Positions 1 to 12,290 of a stretch of DNA of 64,000 bases are shown piece after piece. Every line of letters begins with the position of its first letter. Within the stretch, counting starts at the first letter, position 1. The DNA is taken from the NCBI RefSeq assembly GCF_964204865.1, contig NC_135264.1, positions 4,370,001 to 4,434,000 of the forward strand. The letters run 5' to 3'. The notes below the pieces were generated by a model. The model searched no databases. It saw only the letters and a program-made list of their open reading frames with translations, and had not been told where the DNA came from. This DNA is from Styela clava. Its lineage: Eukaryota; Chordata; Ascidiacea; Stolidobranchia; Styelidae. The position numbers were made by a program, and so were the translations under genes.

Positions 1-914
1 CGACAGCACTGGTTTGTGTTGATTGATCTATTCATAATGTATATATGTTTTTCATTGTCATACTATGTAAACACCAATACTCAGCATAAAAACAGTAACA
101 TAGGCATTTGCTATATCGTTGCATAAATTTATTGGACAATATGTTATTTTCATCATAAGTTCGAAAGGAAAGCGACAATAAATCTAGCAACTAACTAATG
201 CTTGGTGTTAGATGAGTTTTTGTCTCTCTCGTCGTGGTTTTCGTTAAAGAAACACTCGAGATAATTCTCAGATTGTTATGTATATATTTCATACATTCGC
301 CAAGAACTTAATCTTTTTTTAACCTCGGTGAATGCGTGTAAAATGTTCATTTTATTTATTCTGCACAGTCGAGAATGTTCTTCTGGAACGAGATTTTGCA
401 TTTATATCTGATTATCTGAACTACTGCATGGGAATTCTATGTTCGGCAGAAGGTAAGAAATCGCAAATGCGATATAACTCATTATTACACAAGTTCTTTG
501 GCTTATCGGTGACCGGAAGCGGAGTCCTGTATGAAAGTGCCAACAGGGGGGGGGGGTAATAATTTTGATTGAATATGAAACACAAAAAATTTTTCATGAC
601 TTTCTTGAAACAGAAGCATTCTCTTATATTCAATACTGCTTGCATGGGTGTGCCAAAGTTTCATTGACACGTGACACAAAAACTACGATATTTTATTTAT
701 TTATCTTCATTCGTTTAGATATAAGAAATTTTCGTTCTGTTGACAATATGAAACAGATTTTCATTGCAGCATGTTTTTAGGACAATGGATCGTTTGGATT
801 TATTTTCCAACCAAGACTCCAAGTCTTACAAATATTGCAGCTGCCTACAATGAACTGCAACGCTTGGGAGTATCAACACAACTCTATGCATCACAGTGCA
901 AAAAGGCACACTGA
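1..914 (+). CDS. Lipocalin gene A, 3' part (exons 4 end to 6)
   Basis: Only the 3' end of this gene lies in the window. Coding parts are 1-11 (end of exon 4), 369-452 (exon 5, 84 nt) and 781-914 (exon 6, 134 nt, TGA stop). Splice phases match the complete neighbours B, C and D, and the frame is open. Exon 5 carries the lipocalin second motif ISDYLNY followed by a Cys; exon 6 carries the C-terminal helix region AAAYNELQRLGVSTQL and the last Cys. Gene A has NYCMG where C and D have NYWMG and B has NYWMA, which adds an unpaired cysteine. Its 3' half is almost identical to gene C, its partner in the 13.8 kb duplication. Lipocalins are secreted or extracellular beta-barrel carriers of small hydrophobic ligands; the ligand here is unknown. 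Confidence 0.82.
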
Positions 915-997
915 ATTATATAAAGATTCTGATCATGGAAGAAAAATTGATTTGAGTTGATTATTTTCGGCAGATGACCAAACACCTAAATATAAAT

Positions 998-1003
998 AAT
1001 AAA
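998..1003 (+). promoter_or_regulatory. Poly(A) signal of lipocalin A
   Basis: AATAAA about 85 nt after the stop. The context AATAAATCGTTATAGC is conserved after all four lipocalin genes, which supports it as the 3' processing signal. Confidence 0.6.
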
Positions 1004-1206
1004 TCGTTATAGCATATATCATACATTTATATACCATAATACCTGGAATGCGAATTTCAACGCAGTATTTTACTCTGAGCTTTACTTTACAATGGGTTTG
1101 CTATAAAATTCATTTTGATGAATAAATTGTCACGCATCGAGTATTATTCTTTTTACTGCTTTTCGCCACTGGTAGTCCAATGTTTATCGCATTGTCGAGA
1201 GTTCGA

Positions 1207-3662
1207 CCATTGATGACTTGACAATGGATAGAAAACTCATTGTTGTCGCCACAGACGTGCCACGTTTGAATGTCCTTCTGTAAAATCATATTCTGGGGCG
1301 CTTAAACAATGCTCTTCTTATGGCGGAGCCGCGTGAAATTAAATCCTGAAATCTCGTAAAATGGGTCATTATACCGGGAAATTCAATGGTAAATATGTTT
1401 ATACGGCTGTATTCATATACACTGTTGAAATAGAAATTGTATGGTGTATTCGGACAAATTTATATCTGGCCACAAGTGCGAACATGTTGGTGACATCGTA
1501 TATTAAATCCAAAGTGGGTTATGCGACCAGAGGGTGGTTTCTGATCAATTTTTGGATTTGTGGAAATGTCTGAATGGCGTGCGATTGCATTTTGTTATAT
1601 TTGTCGATCTAATTCAGTGTGATCCGTAATGTTGGACTCCGAGCACCTTCACGTCGTTATTTATTCTCCTTCACTATGCCTGCGATATATCTTTTAGGGC
1701 AGGGGTGTGCAACCTTCATTGACAGGAGGCCAGATACAAGTTACTGGATAAAGCTGCGGGCCGCACCTAGAAACTCGACCTATGAAAGGCTCTGGGTACA
1801 AAATATCAACTTACGAAAATTCTTCTAGTGATATTGCTTGGGCTAACATAATATTTTCTACATACGGAAGATCGGAAGATCAAAACGCGTGTGGTGATAT
1901 TTGTTTAATTTTTTAACGTTTTGCTTAAAACATTGCAGCCCTGTGAGACGCGGCAAAAAATTATCTGACAAGTTTGTTTCCCGCGGGTTTATACAACGTG
2001 TTGCTAGCGAGATTCGGTGAGAAGACGATGATGCGATAAAAAAATAAATATAAAATTTTGAATTTCATGTATGTGTGCTTACATGCTTTTAATTTTAATT
2101 GAATTAAGTGAGACATGCGTTTTTATAACATTGTGCATTTCGTAGCAGGATTTTGCTACCTTGTTTTAGTAATATGACAGCGGCACTCAGTTATTAGTAT
2201 AGACCTGGTAAAAGTAAGAGAGATTAAAATTGCTCGCACGCACCAAATTAAATGATCTGAAAACTCGTTTCGTGGGAACACCATTAAAAGTTGGCGCTTC
2301 TCCGCGAGCCATACAAATTTTCTTATCGAGCCACAGTTTGCACAGCCCTGTTTTAAGGCATTCTGAAACTATCGTCGGGGCCACATGCAACTTTTACTCT
2401 GATTATTATGAAATATAAAATAAAAAATGCAATGCATATTTAGTCAATTTTAAATGTACTAAATAAATCGTAGTTTTTTTATATTTTATCCCAGACTTAG
2501 AGATTCTTCTAGCGTTGAGAAATAAAAAATAATAGGAGTTGCAGAGCGGAGTCAGTGTTGTGAGAACATATCGGATTTGTAGAATTCGCAACATCGCGAA
2601 AATACGAATCACAACTAGCGATAAATACTGTCTAATCAGACAGTATTCCATTTTTGGTATTGCCTTGATATTTTATATTGATGCTCTTATTTTGACGTAA
2701 GTCGACGCACATCAATTAATTCAACAAAGCAAGACATTTTAAATAGTCTAGTATTGGTCGTGAATACCTGGCGCAACTGAAAAATTATTAGTCAGTGAAA
2801 AGTCGGTTCTTTTAGCGCTACAATTACAGGAGCCGTTTCGCGAGGATTTCGGGGCGATCAATATTTCTATATATTATTCGTGAAACATTTTCAATCAAAA
2901 ACGTCCCCGACGTATTATAAGCAATTCGAGTCAGCGCTAATAAAAATAAAAATTTTCAGGTAGCTGTAATTTATTGCCGTGCGTACACGGCTGCCTTCGA
3001 TTTTCGAAGGTCGCGATATTCGAATTGGATATCCCTGATTTAAGCACTGCATTAAATCAATCTCAAATAACTCTACACGCGGTATTCAAGTTTTCTGTCT
3101 TCTGTATGTTGAAAATCTGAAAAGATCCGACTATTTTTACGAGTGGCGTGATTCGGCGAATGTTTCAGGACCCATTACATGGAAATTTCCAAATTCTGAT
3201 CTCCAGATCGCTTTGAAAATCTTGGCTGTGGCACTGAAAATGTGTATTGTAACGTGAGTCTAATCGACCCCTATTTATGACATCTTTTGGCGGGATAATA
3301 TGCAATATTCGGGTTAACCATGCTTAAGATAAGTATTTCGCCAGCCTTCATAAACGGAAATTATAGGGGGATCCATCCTCTGAGAATCATTCGATTTTTA
3401 CAATCACCTATTTTTATCAAGATCCTCATAAGTTAAATCATTGAGCTGAAGTTACAAACGTTCTATTACTACCAAATATCCCACGTATCGTGCTTCAACA
3501 CATTAGATTTTTACAAAGTATGGTTGTCACTTCACCCATAAATTCCCATGCATTCGCCTACAAGAAATGCGTCGGAACAGAAGATCAGTCAAGCGTTTAC
3601 TATCTGCAGCATAACAATGGTAAGACAATGGTCATTTTGATCCATTGTGAAGGTTTCAATGG
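1207..3662. mobile_element. TIR DNA transposon, ~2.46 kb, unclassified, copy 1
   Basis: The ends form imperfect terminal inverted repeats of roughly 27 bp. The left end begins CCATTGATGACTTGACAATG and the reverse complement of the right end begins CCATTGAAACCTTCACAATG. A 5-bp direct repeat TTCGA flanks it (1202-1206 and 3663-3667). The equivalent place downstream of gene B (about 8223-8245) has no insert, giving an empty site. No transposase is readable inside, so it is probably non-autonomous or decayed. The 5-bp target duplication does not fit hAT (8 bp) or Tc1/mariner (TA); the superfamily is not assigned. Confidence 0.75.
1700..2350. mobile_element. hAT-like non-autonomous element nested in the TIR element
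   Basis: The left end starts CAGGGGTGTGCAACC and the reverse complement of the right end starts CAGGGCTGTGCAAACTGTGG, typical hAT termini with GGGCCGC-type subterminal sequence. It is flanked by near-matching 8-bp repeats TTTTAGGG and TTTTAAGG (7 of 8). It lies inside the 2.46 kb element, so it inserted later but before the 13.8 kb duplication, because the second copy has it too. Confidence 0.75.
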
Positions 3663-3667
3663 TTCGA

Positions 3668-5290
3668 CTACCTAAAGCTACAAAGTAGGATGTACACTAA
3701 AATTGTTGTGCTACATCGACTGTGATATTAGTTGCTGTTTCGCGACAAAATTACACATTCAGTGAAAAACTATAAAAAAAAATATCAGAGGTTCAACACA
3801 AGTGTATTAATTCTGTTTCAACATCATTAAAATTTGGGCAAACGGACAAATAGTATATTCAGTGAAATGAATTGCAAGAAAGTTGATCGTTTAAATTCTT
3901 TCATCACAATTATCAAATATTTACGAATTTTACTACAAAATCCTTCATTTTTAATGTGGATAATAAATCGAATCACTTTATATAATGGATAGTTTTAAGG
4001 AACAAGATTTTGAGTCACAGTCACTTTGTAGTTAGGCAAACCGCTGTTTTAGTACGAATTACCTATTCATGAACGCATTGTAATAAAGAAACTAGCGATA
4101 CTTCATCATTTCTAAAACGTATTTTCAAGATCTCGACATTACAACAACTTCTATCGAAAGATTTTATTTTGACAATGACGTAGAACACTACAAACCTTCA
4201 TTCACTTCAATAGCAAATTTAGATAATACATACCTTAGGTGTCATTTATATTTATAATTGGACTGGTTCACTTTTCACAGATAGAAAAAAAAATTCACAC
4301 ATTGACATAATTTATGCGATAAATAAGAAATCCATCGATACTGCATACAATCATCCTTGCACGAAGATATAACGGAGTCACGCTCCGTGTTCCGATTTTG
4401 ATCAATCCACCATACAAACAGTAATTAATATTGGTCAAAAACATTTTAAAACCGTTTTCAAAACATATTCTTTACTGACAAATTGTTTGTTTTTGCAATA
4501 TTGCATGCATTAGTGAATGAGGATATAAATATTCAGAATTTGCATATTTTCGTCACTTCCTTGTTGAGAGAATATTCTATCCAGCGCACGTCAAAGAAAG
4601 CTAGGACCATAAATCTTATGCAAGAAAATAATTCAGTAGAAAGCATCTAATTTTGAATTTTTACTTTTATCAATGGTGGTTTGTCAATAAGTTACAACTA
4701 TTCTAGAAAAAGTTGACAACATGCGCTGGAAAAACATTAATCCATATATAGGTCATGTGAAACCCACGGCTCTCCAGGAAAATGAGATATGCACCACATT
4801 TGCACCGCAGTTGTTCCCCAACGAGGACAACCCTAAAAATAACAGAATTGTGTTAAATAACTGATATTGATTGAATCATTTACATATTGTATTTATTTTA
4901 AATGTTTTCTTGTTTCCCATTTTAAATATCAATGATTTCCTTTTATTTTTATATGTCCTTCACATCTTATTACGTAGTGTTTGCATCTTATGTTATGTAA
5001 CTTCCTGTACCAACGAAGAAGTAAACATTATGTGCTGCAATTTTGTGAGCTGCAGTTTAGTTATATGCGGCACTGCGTTTAGCGCACATGAGTGATTTTC
5101 TCAGTGTTTCAGAGAAAAATGATGCGGATATGAGCAAGAAGATTCCTCGTTCAAAATAGCGACGAGTGAATGTGCAATTTCTCTATATTTTAAATTGTTG
5201 CAATATTATTTAGTTTATGGCGTGATAATCCACTAAAACAACCATAATATAATTCACACTTCGGGTTCCTCCGAAGCGAGGGCGAACATT
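3668..5290. other. Spacer upstream of lipocalin B
   Basis: AT-rich non-coding sequence with no open frame that looks like a gene. Stretches of it recur upstream of genes C (about 11420-12170) and D (about 17500-18845) and downstream of B (about 8240-9480), so it is part of the repeating lipocalin unit rather than unique DNA. Confidence 0.6.
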
Positions 5291-5300
5291 GTTTATAAAT
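5291..5300 (+). promoter_or_regulatory. TATA-like box of lipocalin B
   Basis: GTTTATAAAT lies about 100 bp upstream of the start codon. The motif and its distance are conserved before genes C and D, as is the leader TTCAGTTTAATAATTCAGATAC just before the ATG. Assignment as core promoter is inferred from this conservation. Confidence 0.5.
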
Positions 5301-5398
5301 ATTTAGCTACGTGCGCTCCCAGAAAAAAGCCGGAATTTGCAATGTTCTAATTCTCAAAACCTAACCGACCGACGATTCAGTTTAATAATTCAGATACG

Positions 5399-7903
5399 AT
5401 GTTTTTTACGGAGATATTTTTAGCAACAATATTGCTTTCGACTGCTACTGCATTTGAACAAGAATGTTTTTTTCCAGAGCCAGCAAGGGATTTCGATGCT
5501 TACAAGGTAAGTTGTTAAAATCATTGTTTTCAAATTTTAAATACCAGGCATCGGAGCTTTTTTATTTTATACTGCTACAAGTCCCGTGTGGATATTTCGA
5601 TATATATATATTTCTGACGAATCATCGTTATCATAAAATGTGTTTAATATTTCGCTTGTTCTGGGTCCGCTAAACACAGTTGTCACTTATACGCATATTT
5701 CAATGACTTAGCTGCACGGTACTACATGGTACACAGGACTGCAAACGAATGATGCTGTAGCGTCTAATATGAAATGCGAACGAGCAAGAAATTTTACAGA
5801 AACTTCCTACGGTTTTCGGATGGACCTAAAAACTTTCAAAAAAAGGTATCGTATATGTCACACCCCAAAATCGGAATTAGTTTACTATAATCAACTACAA
5901 ATGCATTTCTAAGACTACTCTTAACAAAACAAGTGAAGTATTGTCACATTTGAATTAAAACTTGTTAACGTATGTCGTTTGGAGAAATTAGCGTGCTGAT
6001 TTTAGATTGAAAACAGCGATGGCAAAAATATATTAGTACAAAGAGCCAGATTATGCGTTAGTCAACGGTTTGTAAATTTTGTGGGCCCTTTACAAAATAT
6101 AAAATATGTCGATCACAATATCAAATCTGAACTGCTCCAAATATATCACTTTTTAGACTAGAGATTTCGACTAAGAATTTATTATTCAAATTGATACATG
6201 TTACACAATTGCATCCAGACATATATTTACAGTAATAACCAATTCTACCAGTTTCAGTACCAATTGTATTTAATCATTGTTCACAACTTCAGGTATGTCA
6301 ATCAACCCCGTAAAAAAATATTTTAATTAAGATACCTGATACATAGGGTACAGTTCGAATATGCGTAGATACGGAGTACGTAAATATGTCTGCAATTTCA
6401 ACAACGCTGAATTAAGCAAATCAGGAAAGACGCAATAAATATTATACTACCACCATTATCTGAGTATATTTCTTTATTTTACGATGATGTTTCGTTTTTA
6501 ATTTAAGACACAACCACATCGAGTGGGTTGAACATTTCACTTTTCTACGATCGGGGGTGTATCGGGAAAGCAAGGTTGAAGATGGTAAGCTAAAGTTCAA
6601 ATGTTGAACTTTCCAGTTACAATCTGTTCTAGTCTTTATTTTATCCGAAAAACAGACGCTATAGTTGATAATTTGAAACAATACATCAAACATTTATATT
6701 CATATATTTCCAGATATATGCCATTAATTTACGCATATCACGTCGAGACGATGCCGAACAACATGGTAGTTGGTGAACTGTAATACCTCCAACAGTTCCC
6801 TTCAAACCCCCTCTTCGCCCATCGCAATAAAATCAGCCTCAATACTGAAACATGTGCAATCTATATTTATTTATATATATGATCTTCCAGATTTTTCGAT
6901 GACTAATGCCTACAGTTTTGACGAAAACGGACAGTTTAACAGCGCTGCCAACAGCATTGGTTTGTGTTGATTGATCTAGCTATACTTTATTTATATTTTG
7001 CATTGTCATACTGTGTAAACTCCAATACTCAACATAGAAACACTAACATATACACATTTGCTATATCGTTGCATAAACTTCTTGGACAATATGTTATTCT
7101 CATCATAAGTTCAAGAGAAAAAGACAATAAATCTAGCAACTAACTAATGCTTGGTTTTAAATGAGTTTTTGTTATTCCCATCGTGGTTTTTCATTAAAGT
7201 AAAACTCGAGATAATCCTGGGATTTTAAGATATATTTTTCATACATTTCATACGAGTATATATCATACTTCGCCTAGAACTTAATCTCTTTAATAGGAGT
7301 GAATGCGTGTAAAATGTTCATTTTATTTCTTTTGCACAGTCGAGAATGTTCTTATGGAGCGAGATTTTGCATATATATCTGATTACCTGAACTACTGGAT
7401 GGCAATTTTATGTTCGGCAGAAGGTGAGTTTTTGCAAATGCGATATAACTCATTATTATATACGTTCTTTGGCTCATCTGTGACCGGATGCGGAGGACTA
7501 CAAGGGGAAGCGAAGTGCCTAGGGGGACGAATGGGGGATATATTTTAATTTTGCTTGAATAGAAAAGCACAAACTTTTTTCATGACTTTATTGAAACAGA
7601 AGCATTCTCTTATATTCAACACTGCTAGCAAGGGTGTGCCAAAGTTTTATTGACACGTGACACAAAAACTATACGATATTTCCTCTTATTTATCTTCATT
7701 CGTTTAAATATAAGAAATTTTCGTTCTGTTGATAATATGAAACAGATTTTCATTGCAGCATATTTTTAGGACAATGGATCGTTTGGGTTTACTTTCCAAC
7801 CAAGAATCCAAATCTTACAAATATTGCAGCTGCCTACAATGAACTGCAACGCTTGGGAGTATCAACACAACTTCATGCATCACAGTGCGATAAGGCACAT
7901 TAA
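5399..7903 (+). CDS. Lipocalin gene B (secreted, six exons, 201 aa)
   Basis: Coding exons: 5399-5506, 5712-5845, 6508-6584, 6891-6959, 7340-7423, 7770-7903; phases 0,2,1,1,1; total 606 nt with TAA stop and GT-AG introns. Residues 1-18 are a signal peptide with likely cleavage after STATA. Lipocalin marks: CFFPEPARDFDAYK (23-36), then GTTWY (39-43), which stands where the family has GxWY but with an extra residue; SDYLNY (143-148); and a C-terminal helix AAAYNELQRLG. Cysteines at 23, 58, 154 and 197 fit the usual 1-3 and 2-4 disulfides. NFT near 62-64 is an N-glycosylation sequon. It is expected to be an extracellular carrier of a small hydrophobic ligand, which the sequence does not identify. 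It is more diverged from A and C in its 3' half than they are from each other. Family assignment is by motif and is fairly sure. Confidence 0.87.
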
Positions 7904-7979
7904 ATTATATAAAGATTCTGATCATGGAAGAAAAATTGATTTGAGTTGATTATTATCGACAGCTGACCTGAATATAATT

Positions 7980-7985
7980 AATAAA
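7980..7985 (+). promoter_or_regulatory. Poly(A) signal of lipocalin B
   Basis: AATAAA 77 nt past the stop, in the same AATAAATCGTTATAGC context seen after the other lipocalin genes. Confidence 0.6.
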
Positions 7986-9480
7986 TCGTTATAGCAGAGT
8001 ATGTTAAACAAGGAATATTATAACATTCATAACAATAAACTTATATCATACATTTATATAGCACAATACGTGCAATGCGAATTTCAACGCAAAATTTTAC
8101 TCTTTGCTTTGCTCTGCAATGGGTTTGCTATAAAATTTAATTTAACGAATAAATTGTCACGCATCATGTATATTTCTTTTTACTGCTTTTCGCCACTAGT
8201 AGTCCAATGTTCATCCCAGTGTAGAGAGTTCGATTAATCAGAGCTACAAACTAGGATGTACACTAAAAATGTTGTGCGACATCGACTGTGATATTAGTTG
8301 TTGTTTCGCGATAAAATTACACATTCAGTGAAAAACTACAAAAAAAATATCAGAAATTCTACACAAGTGTAATAGTGTAGCGGTACAAAAGTGAATGATT
8401 AGCAATGACATTGTGGATATCATCTTTCATGAAGAAAATATATTTCATATAATTCTGTTTCAACGTCGCCTTCATTTGGGCAAACGGACGAATATATTCA
8501 GTGAAATGAACAGCGAGAAATTTGATCGTTCAGATTCTTCTATCACACTTTTCAAATATTTACGTTCGATTTTTACCAAAATAGACTTCATGTCTATTGA
8601 GGATAATAGCCAAACCACTTTGTATAATGGATAGTTCTTACGATCTAGATTCTAGATTTTGAGCCACAGTCATTATGGGGTATAGTGACCTTGCTGTAGT
8701 ATGTTAGTATAATTATCTTTTCATGATCGTTTTGCAATGCATTGAAGAAACTAGCGATATATCAACATCACTGTAACAAATTTCGAAGTTCTCGACATTG
8801 CGAAAATTTTATTCGAAGATTATATTTTTCCGAGGATAGAATCAATTTTTCGTAGACCACTGCAAATCATTATGGTTCAATAGAATATTTGTGTAATACA
8901 CAATTTTCCAAATCATCGTGAGTCGACTTTCACAGATGGCAAAATGTATAGATTCGGCATGCAAGCATCATTGCAAGACGATATCAAGTCACGCTCTGAG
9001 TTCCGGATGTGATCAATCCAAAGAAAGCTAAAACCATGAACCTAACGCAAGAAAGAAATTCTGGTTTATGTACAAAGGCAGCTAATCTTTAACGATAGGA
9101 TATAAATCTAATTTTATCAATGCTAGTTCGAGTTTTATTTAGAATATCTGTATATATATTGAATATTTTAGAATAGATAGACAGCGTGCCGAGTATTATC
9201 CCAGTTGAATTGCTGCAATTTGATGTTATGCTCTCCAGAGTAATAGAATATACACAACATTTCTCCCAGAGCTGGTTCCCAAACAGGTTGACCCTAATAT
9301 AAGAGAATTGTGTTAAATAACTGATATTGATTGAATAATTCACATATTGTATTTATTAAAAAATGTCTCATTATTTCCTATTTTAAATGCTAAGTACATC
9401 AATCAATGAATTCCTTTTACGCCGCAGTTTCTTTACTTGCTGATCCAAGTTTAGCGAACAGCAATAACCCTGGGGGTAGA
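7986..9480. other. Spacer downstream of lipocalin B with empty TIR-element site
   Basis: Matches the downstream sequence of genes A and C, except that at about 8223-8245 it reads straight through the place where A and C carry the 2.46 kb TIR element. From about 8240 it follows the spacer seen at 3668-4990. No gene seen. Confidence 0.65.
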
Positions 9481-11425
9481 CAAATATTTTTTTTGTAATG
9501 GCGTGATACGACGATTACTCGTGCGTTTTGCTCCGAACAAGGCTAAATAATAGCATTTAACAATATTTTAAAGAATCTCTCTCGAGGCTTACTTGGCCGT
9601 CGAAGTTATACAAGCGCACAGTTTCATCTATCTCGGTTGCTTCATTTGGTTATAGCATTACTGATAGCAAGCCAGAAAAGTCAATTTTGACTAAATTGTT
9701 CAAGAATAGAGTAAGATGGTGTTGGAAAAGTCGTAAGAATTCATGTCTCACTGCAAATGCCGCAAAGTTGGATTTAAAAAATGCCCTGGCTACGCCTATG
9801 GCGAACGTGATTGATTTTTTCAGTTTTTTAAAGAAAATCAGCCAGAGGGATAGCAAGTAGAGTTCTACTTCAAAATAACGGGAAGGAAATATGGTGAAAA
9901 TCATTTAGAGTTTGGGTTTATGTGCATGGGGAAAGGTGGATGTCATCACCCGAAATGCGTCATTTGTTGCAGAGTTTTATCTGTATGTATGTTGCCAAGC
10001 AATTAATTGGATTTTGGGCAAACACCCGTTTGACCTCTTATCTCTGCGAGGCTGGATTTTCGGCAGTGGCGTCAAACAAAACAAAATACCGGCCACATTT
10101 GTACATAGATCGAGAAATGTTCGTGTACGTATTAAGTATAACACCGCGCTTTGAAAAGGTGTGTTCGAGCAGCAGCCGCCCATCTCTCATTTCATAAATA
10201 TGCGTAAATGTTATGTTGTTTTGCTGACATTGCCTTCATCCTTGCCTACATGTTTAGAAAATAGCACAAAATACACATTAACGATTATAAAATTGAGTTT
10301 ACTTCAAAAGAATTTTTTTTAATGTAAGTGCGCCTTGAGTTTTTCCTTTATAATTTAGTGCCGCGGGAACAAAAACTTTGGGAAGCTTCATTCTACTGAA
10401 TGACATAAATTATTTGTCCTACTATTACGATACTGCAATCTATCATATATATCCGTTATATATATTTTAGGTTTTTGGCGCTTGTGCGCTTCCAAAAAAT
10501 ACTCGAAATTTGTAATGTTCTAATTCTCAAAGCTTGACCGATACATAATATACAGGGCTGCTCGCAGCCTGGCAAAAAATACGGTTCGCGTACCAGCAGG
10601 TGGGCCCTTGTTTAGCCTGTATTTACTCATAAATGAAAAGGGCCAAGTTCCATTACTCATTCAGATGAAACATGATCAAAAAAGGAAATATTATTGACGC
10701 ACGTAATCAGTCTACTAATAACTATACCTGCCGACCATCTGAAAAGATTAAGTACATTTTTGGCACCGCTTGGACAATAAATGGCCGGTTTATTGCTGAA
10801 AATAATCCCATTTTGTTTGAAGTTAGGCACTTTTCCGGGACGATACCTGGCGACCAGCACAAATTTCATTTTCCAAGTTTTAAATCCTGGGGCTAGTTAA
10901 CTAAGCGCCGTCAAATACTTTTAGTTGGCGTGGCATAACCATTTTCGCATATGTCATTTTTAAACCCCACCCAGCTACGTCATCCAAAAACAACGTCACT
11001 ACAAAGTCACAGTGACGAAACAAGGCCCGTCAAAGTATACGGATTTCGTCTCTAAAACGCGCAGACAATCACCCGAAATCAAGAAAGCTATATCTCTCGT
11101 TTTGTCGTCGTAACAATTACGACATGAAATAGATCGCTGGCGAGAGATCGTTGTCGTCGGCGGAGATGCCATTTCGCGCGATCGTAAATTTGCATTGGCA
11201 AGCTCTATGTCGTGATTGTGATGTCATAGTGACGTAATTTTTGAATAGCGTAGTCAGGTGGGGGCCAGGATTGACATATGAAAAATGTTTGTACCACGCC
11301 AACCAGAGGCGTTCATTGAACATGCGCCCAAATCCTATTCTCGCATGTTTGACAGAAATTAGCCGACCCCGGAAAATCTTCACGAGACCCCACTCGGGTC
11401 GCGACCCACATTTTGGGAATCACTG
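9480..11425. mobile_element. Transposon-rich insert between lipocalin B and C
   Basis: Not present in the other lipocalin spacers. It includes a hAT transposase relic (9922-10197). It ends at 11425 with CACTG; the reverse complement starts CAGTGATTCCCAAAATGTGG followed by GTCGCGACCC, a typical hAT terminus. A further hAT-like start CAGGGCTGCTCGCAGCCTGG lies at about 10553. The matching left end of the 11425 terminus was not found, so this is a composite or truncated insert. Homologous native spacer lies on both sides (about 9290-9480 and 11695-11960). Confidence 0.6.
9922..10197 (+). pseudogene. hAT transposase C-terminal relic (ZBED5/SCAND3-like)
   Basis: About 91 open codons. They contain FWANTRLTSYLCEAGFSAVA, then KTKYRPHL and a PRFEK segment. 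This is the order expected at the end of hAT transposases, where the dimerisation region carries a CExxFS motif followed by KTKYRxxL. The N-terminal catalytic part is not readable upstream: frames before about 9900 are broken. I infer a decayed transposase rather than a host gene; domestication cannot be excluded from sequence alone. Confidence 0.7.
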
Positions 11426-12170
11426 CATTAGTGAATGAAGTTATAAATATTCAGAATTTGCATATTTTCGTCACTTCCTTGTTGAGAGAATATTCTATCC
11501 AGCGCACGTCAAAGAAAGCTAAGACCATAAATCTAATGCAAGAAAATAATTCATTACAAAGCATCTTATTTTAAATTTTAGAAAGATATCGGATTTTATT
11601 AATGATAGTTCAATAAGTTACAACTATTTTAAAACAAGTTGACAACATGTCCTGGAAAAACAATAATTCATATATAGGTCATGTAAAACTTACCCTAAAA
11701 TCAACAGAATTGTGTAATTAATAGTAAAAGTAATTAATATTGATGGTATATATAATTTAAATATTGTATTTATTACAAATGTTTTATCGTTTATTTTTTT
11801 AAATGCTGTGTACATGAATCAATGAATTTATTTTACCCTTCTATATCCTCACTTTATGTTACGTACTGTATGCATTTTGTTACGTAACTTCCTGTACTTC
11901 CAAAGAGGTAAACTTTATGTGCTGCAAGTTCGTGAGCTGCAGTTACATGCTGGACCGCGTTTAGCGAACATGATGATTTCCACAGTGTTTCTGAGGAAAA
12001 TCATGCGGAGATGAGCAAAAAGATTTCTTCTTCAAAATAGCGGCGGAGGAATGTGCAGTTTATCTCTATTTTAAATTGTTACGATCGTATTAGTTTATGG
12101 CGTGATAATCCACTAAAACAACTATAAATAATTCGTACTTCAGGTTTCTCCTAATCAAGGGCGAATAATG

Positions 12171-12180
12171 TTTATAAATA
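12171..12180 (+). promoter_or_regulatory. TATA-like box of lipocalin C
   Basis: TTTATAAATA about 115 bp upstream of the ATG, aligned with the equivalent motif of gene B. Confidence 0.5.
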
Positions 12181-12290
12181 TTTAGCTCCATGCGCTCCCA
12201 GAAAAGAGCCGGAAGTTGTAATGTTCTAATTCTCAAAAACTAACCGACTTGCACTATGTTTAGACATTTCAGTTTAATAATTCAGATACA

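Larger units (their letters stand above)
1..4560 (+). repeat. Segmental duplication, copy 1 (A block)
   Basis: Nearly the whole stretch reappears at about 13825-18340, offset about 13.82 kb, with only scattered substitutions and small indels. It spans the 3' part of lipocalin gene A, the 2.46 kb TIR element and the spacer toward gene B. Similarity breaks down just after a shared GCATGCATTAGTGAATG stretch near 4505/18315. The high identity, including non-coding and transposon sequence, indicates a recent duplication. Confidence 0.93.

Noticed and set aside
565..780. Open frame between lipocalin A exons 5 and 6, repeated at 14358-14603
   Set aside because: It falls inside intron 5, ends at the exon 6 acceptor, and is not kept in genes B and D.
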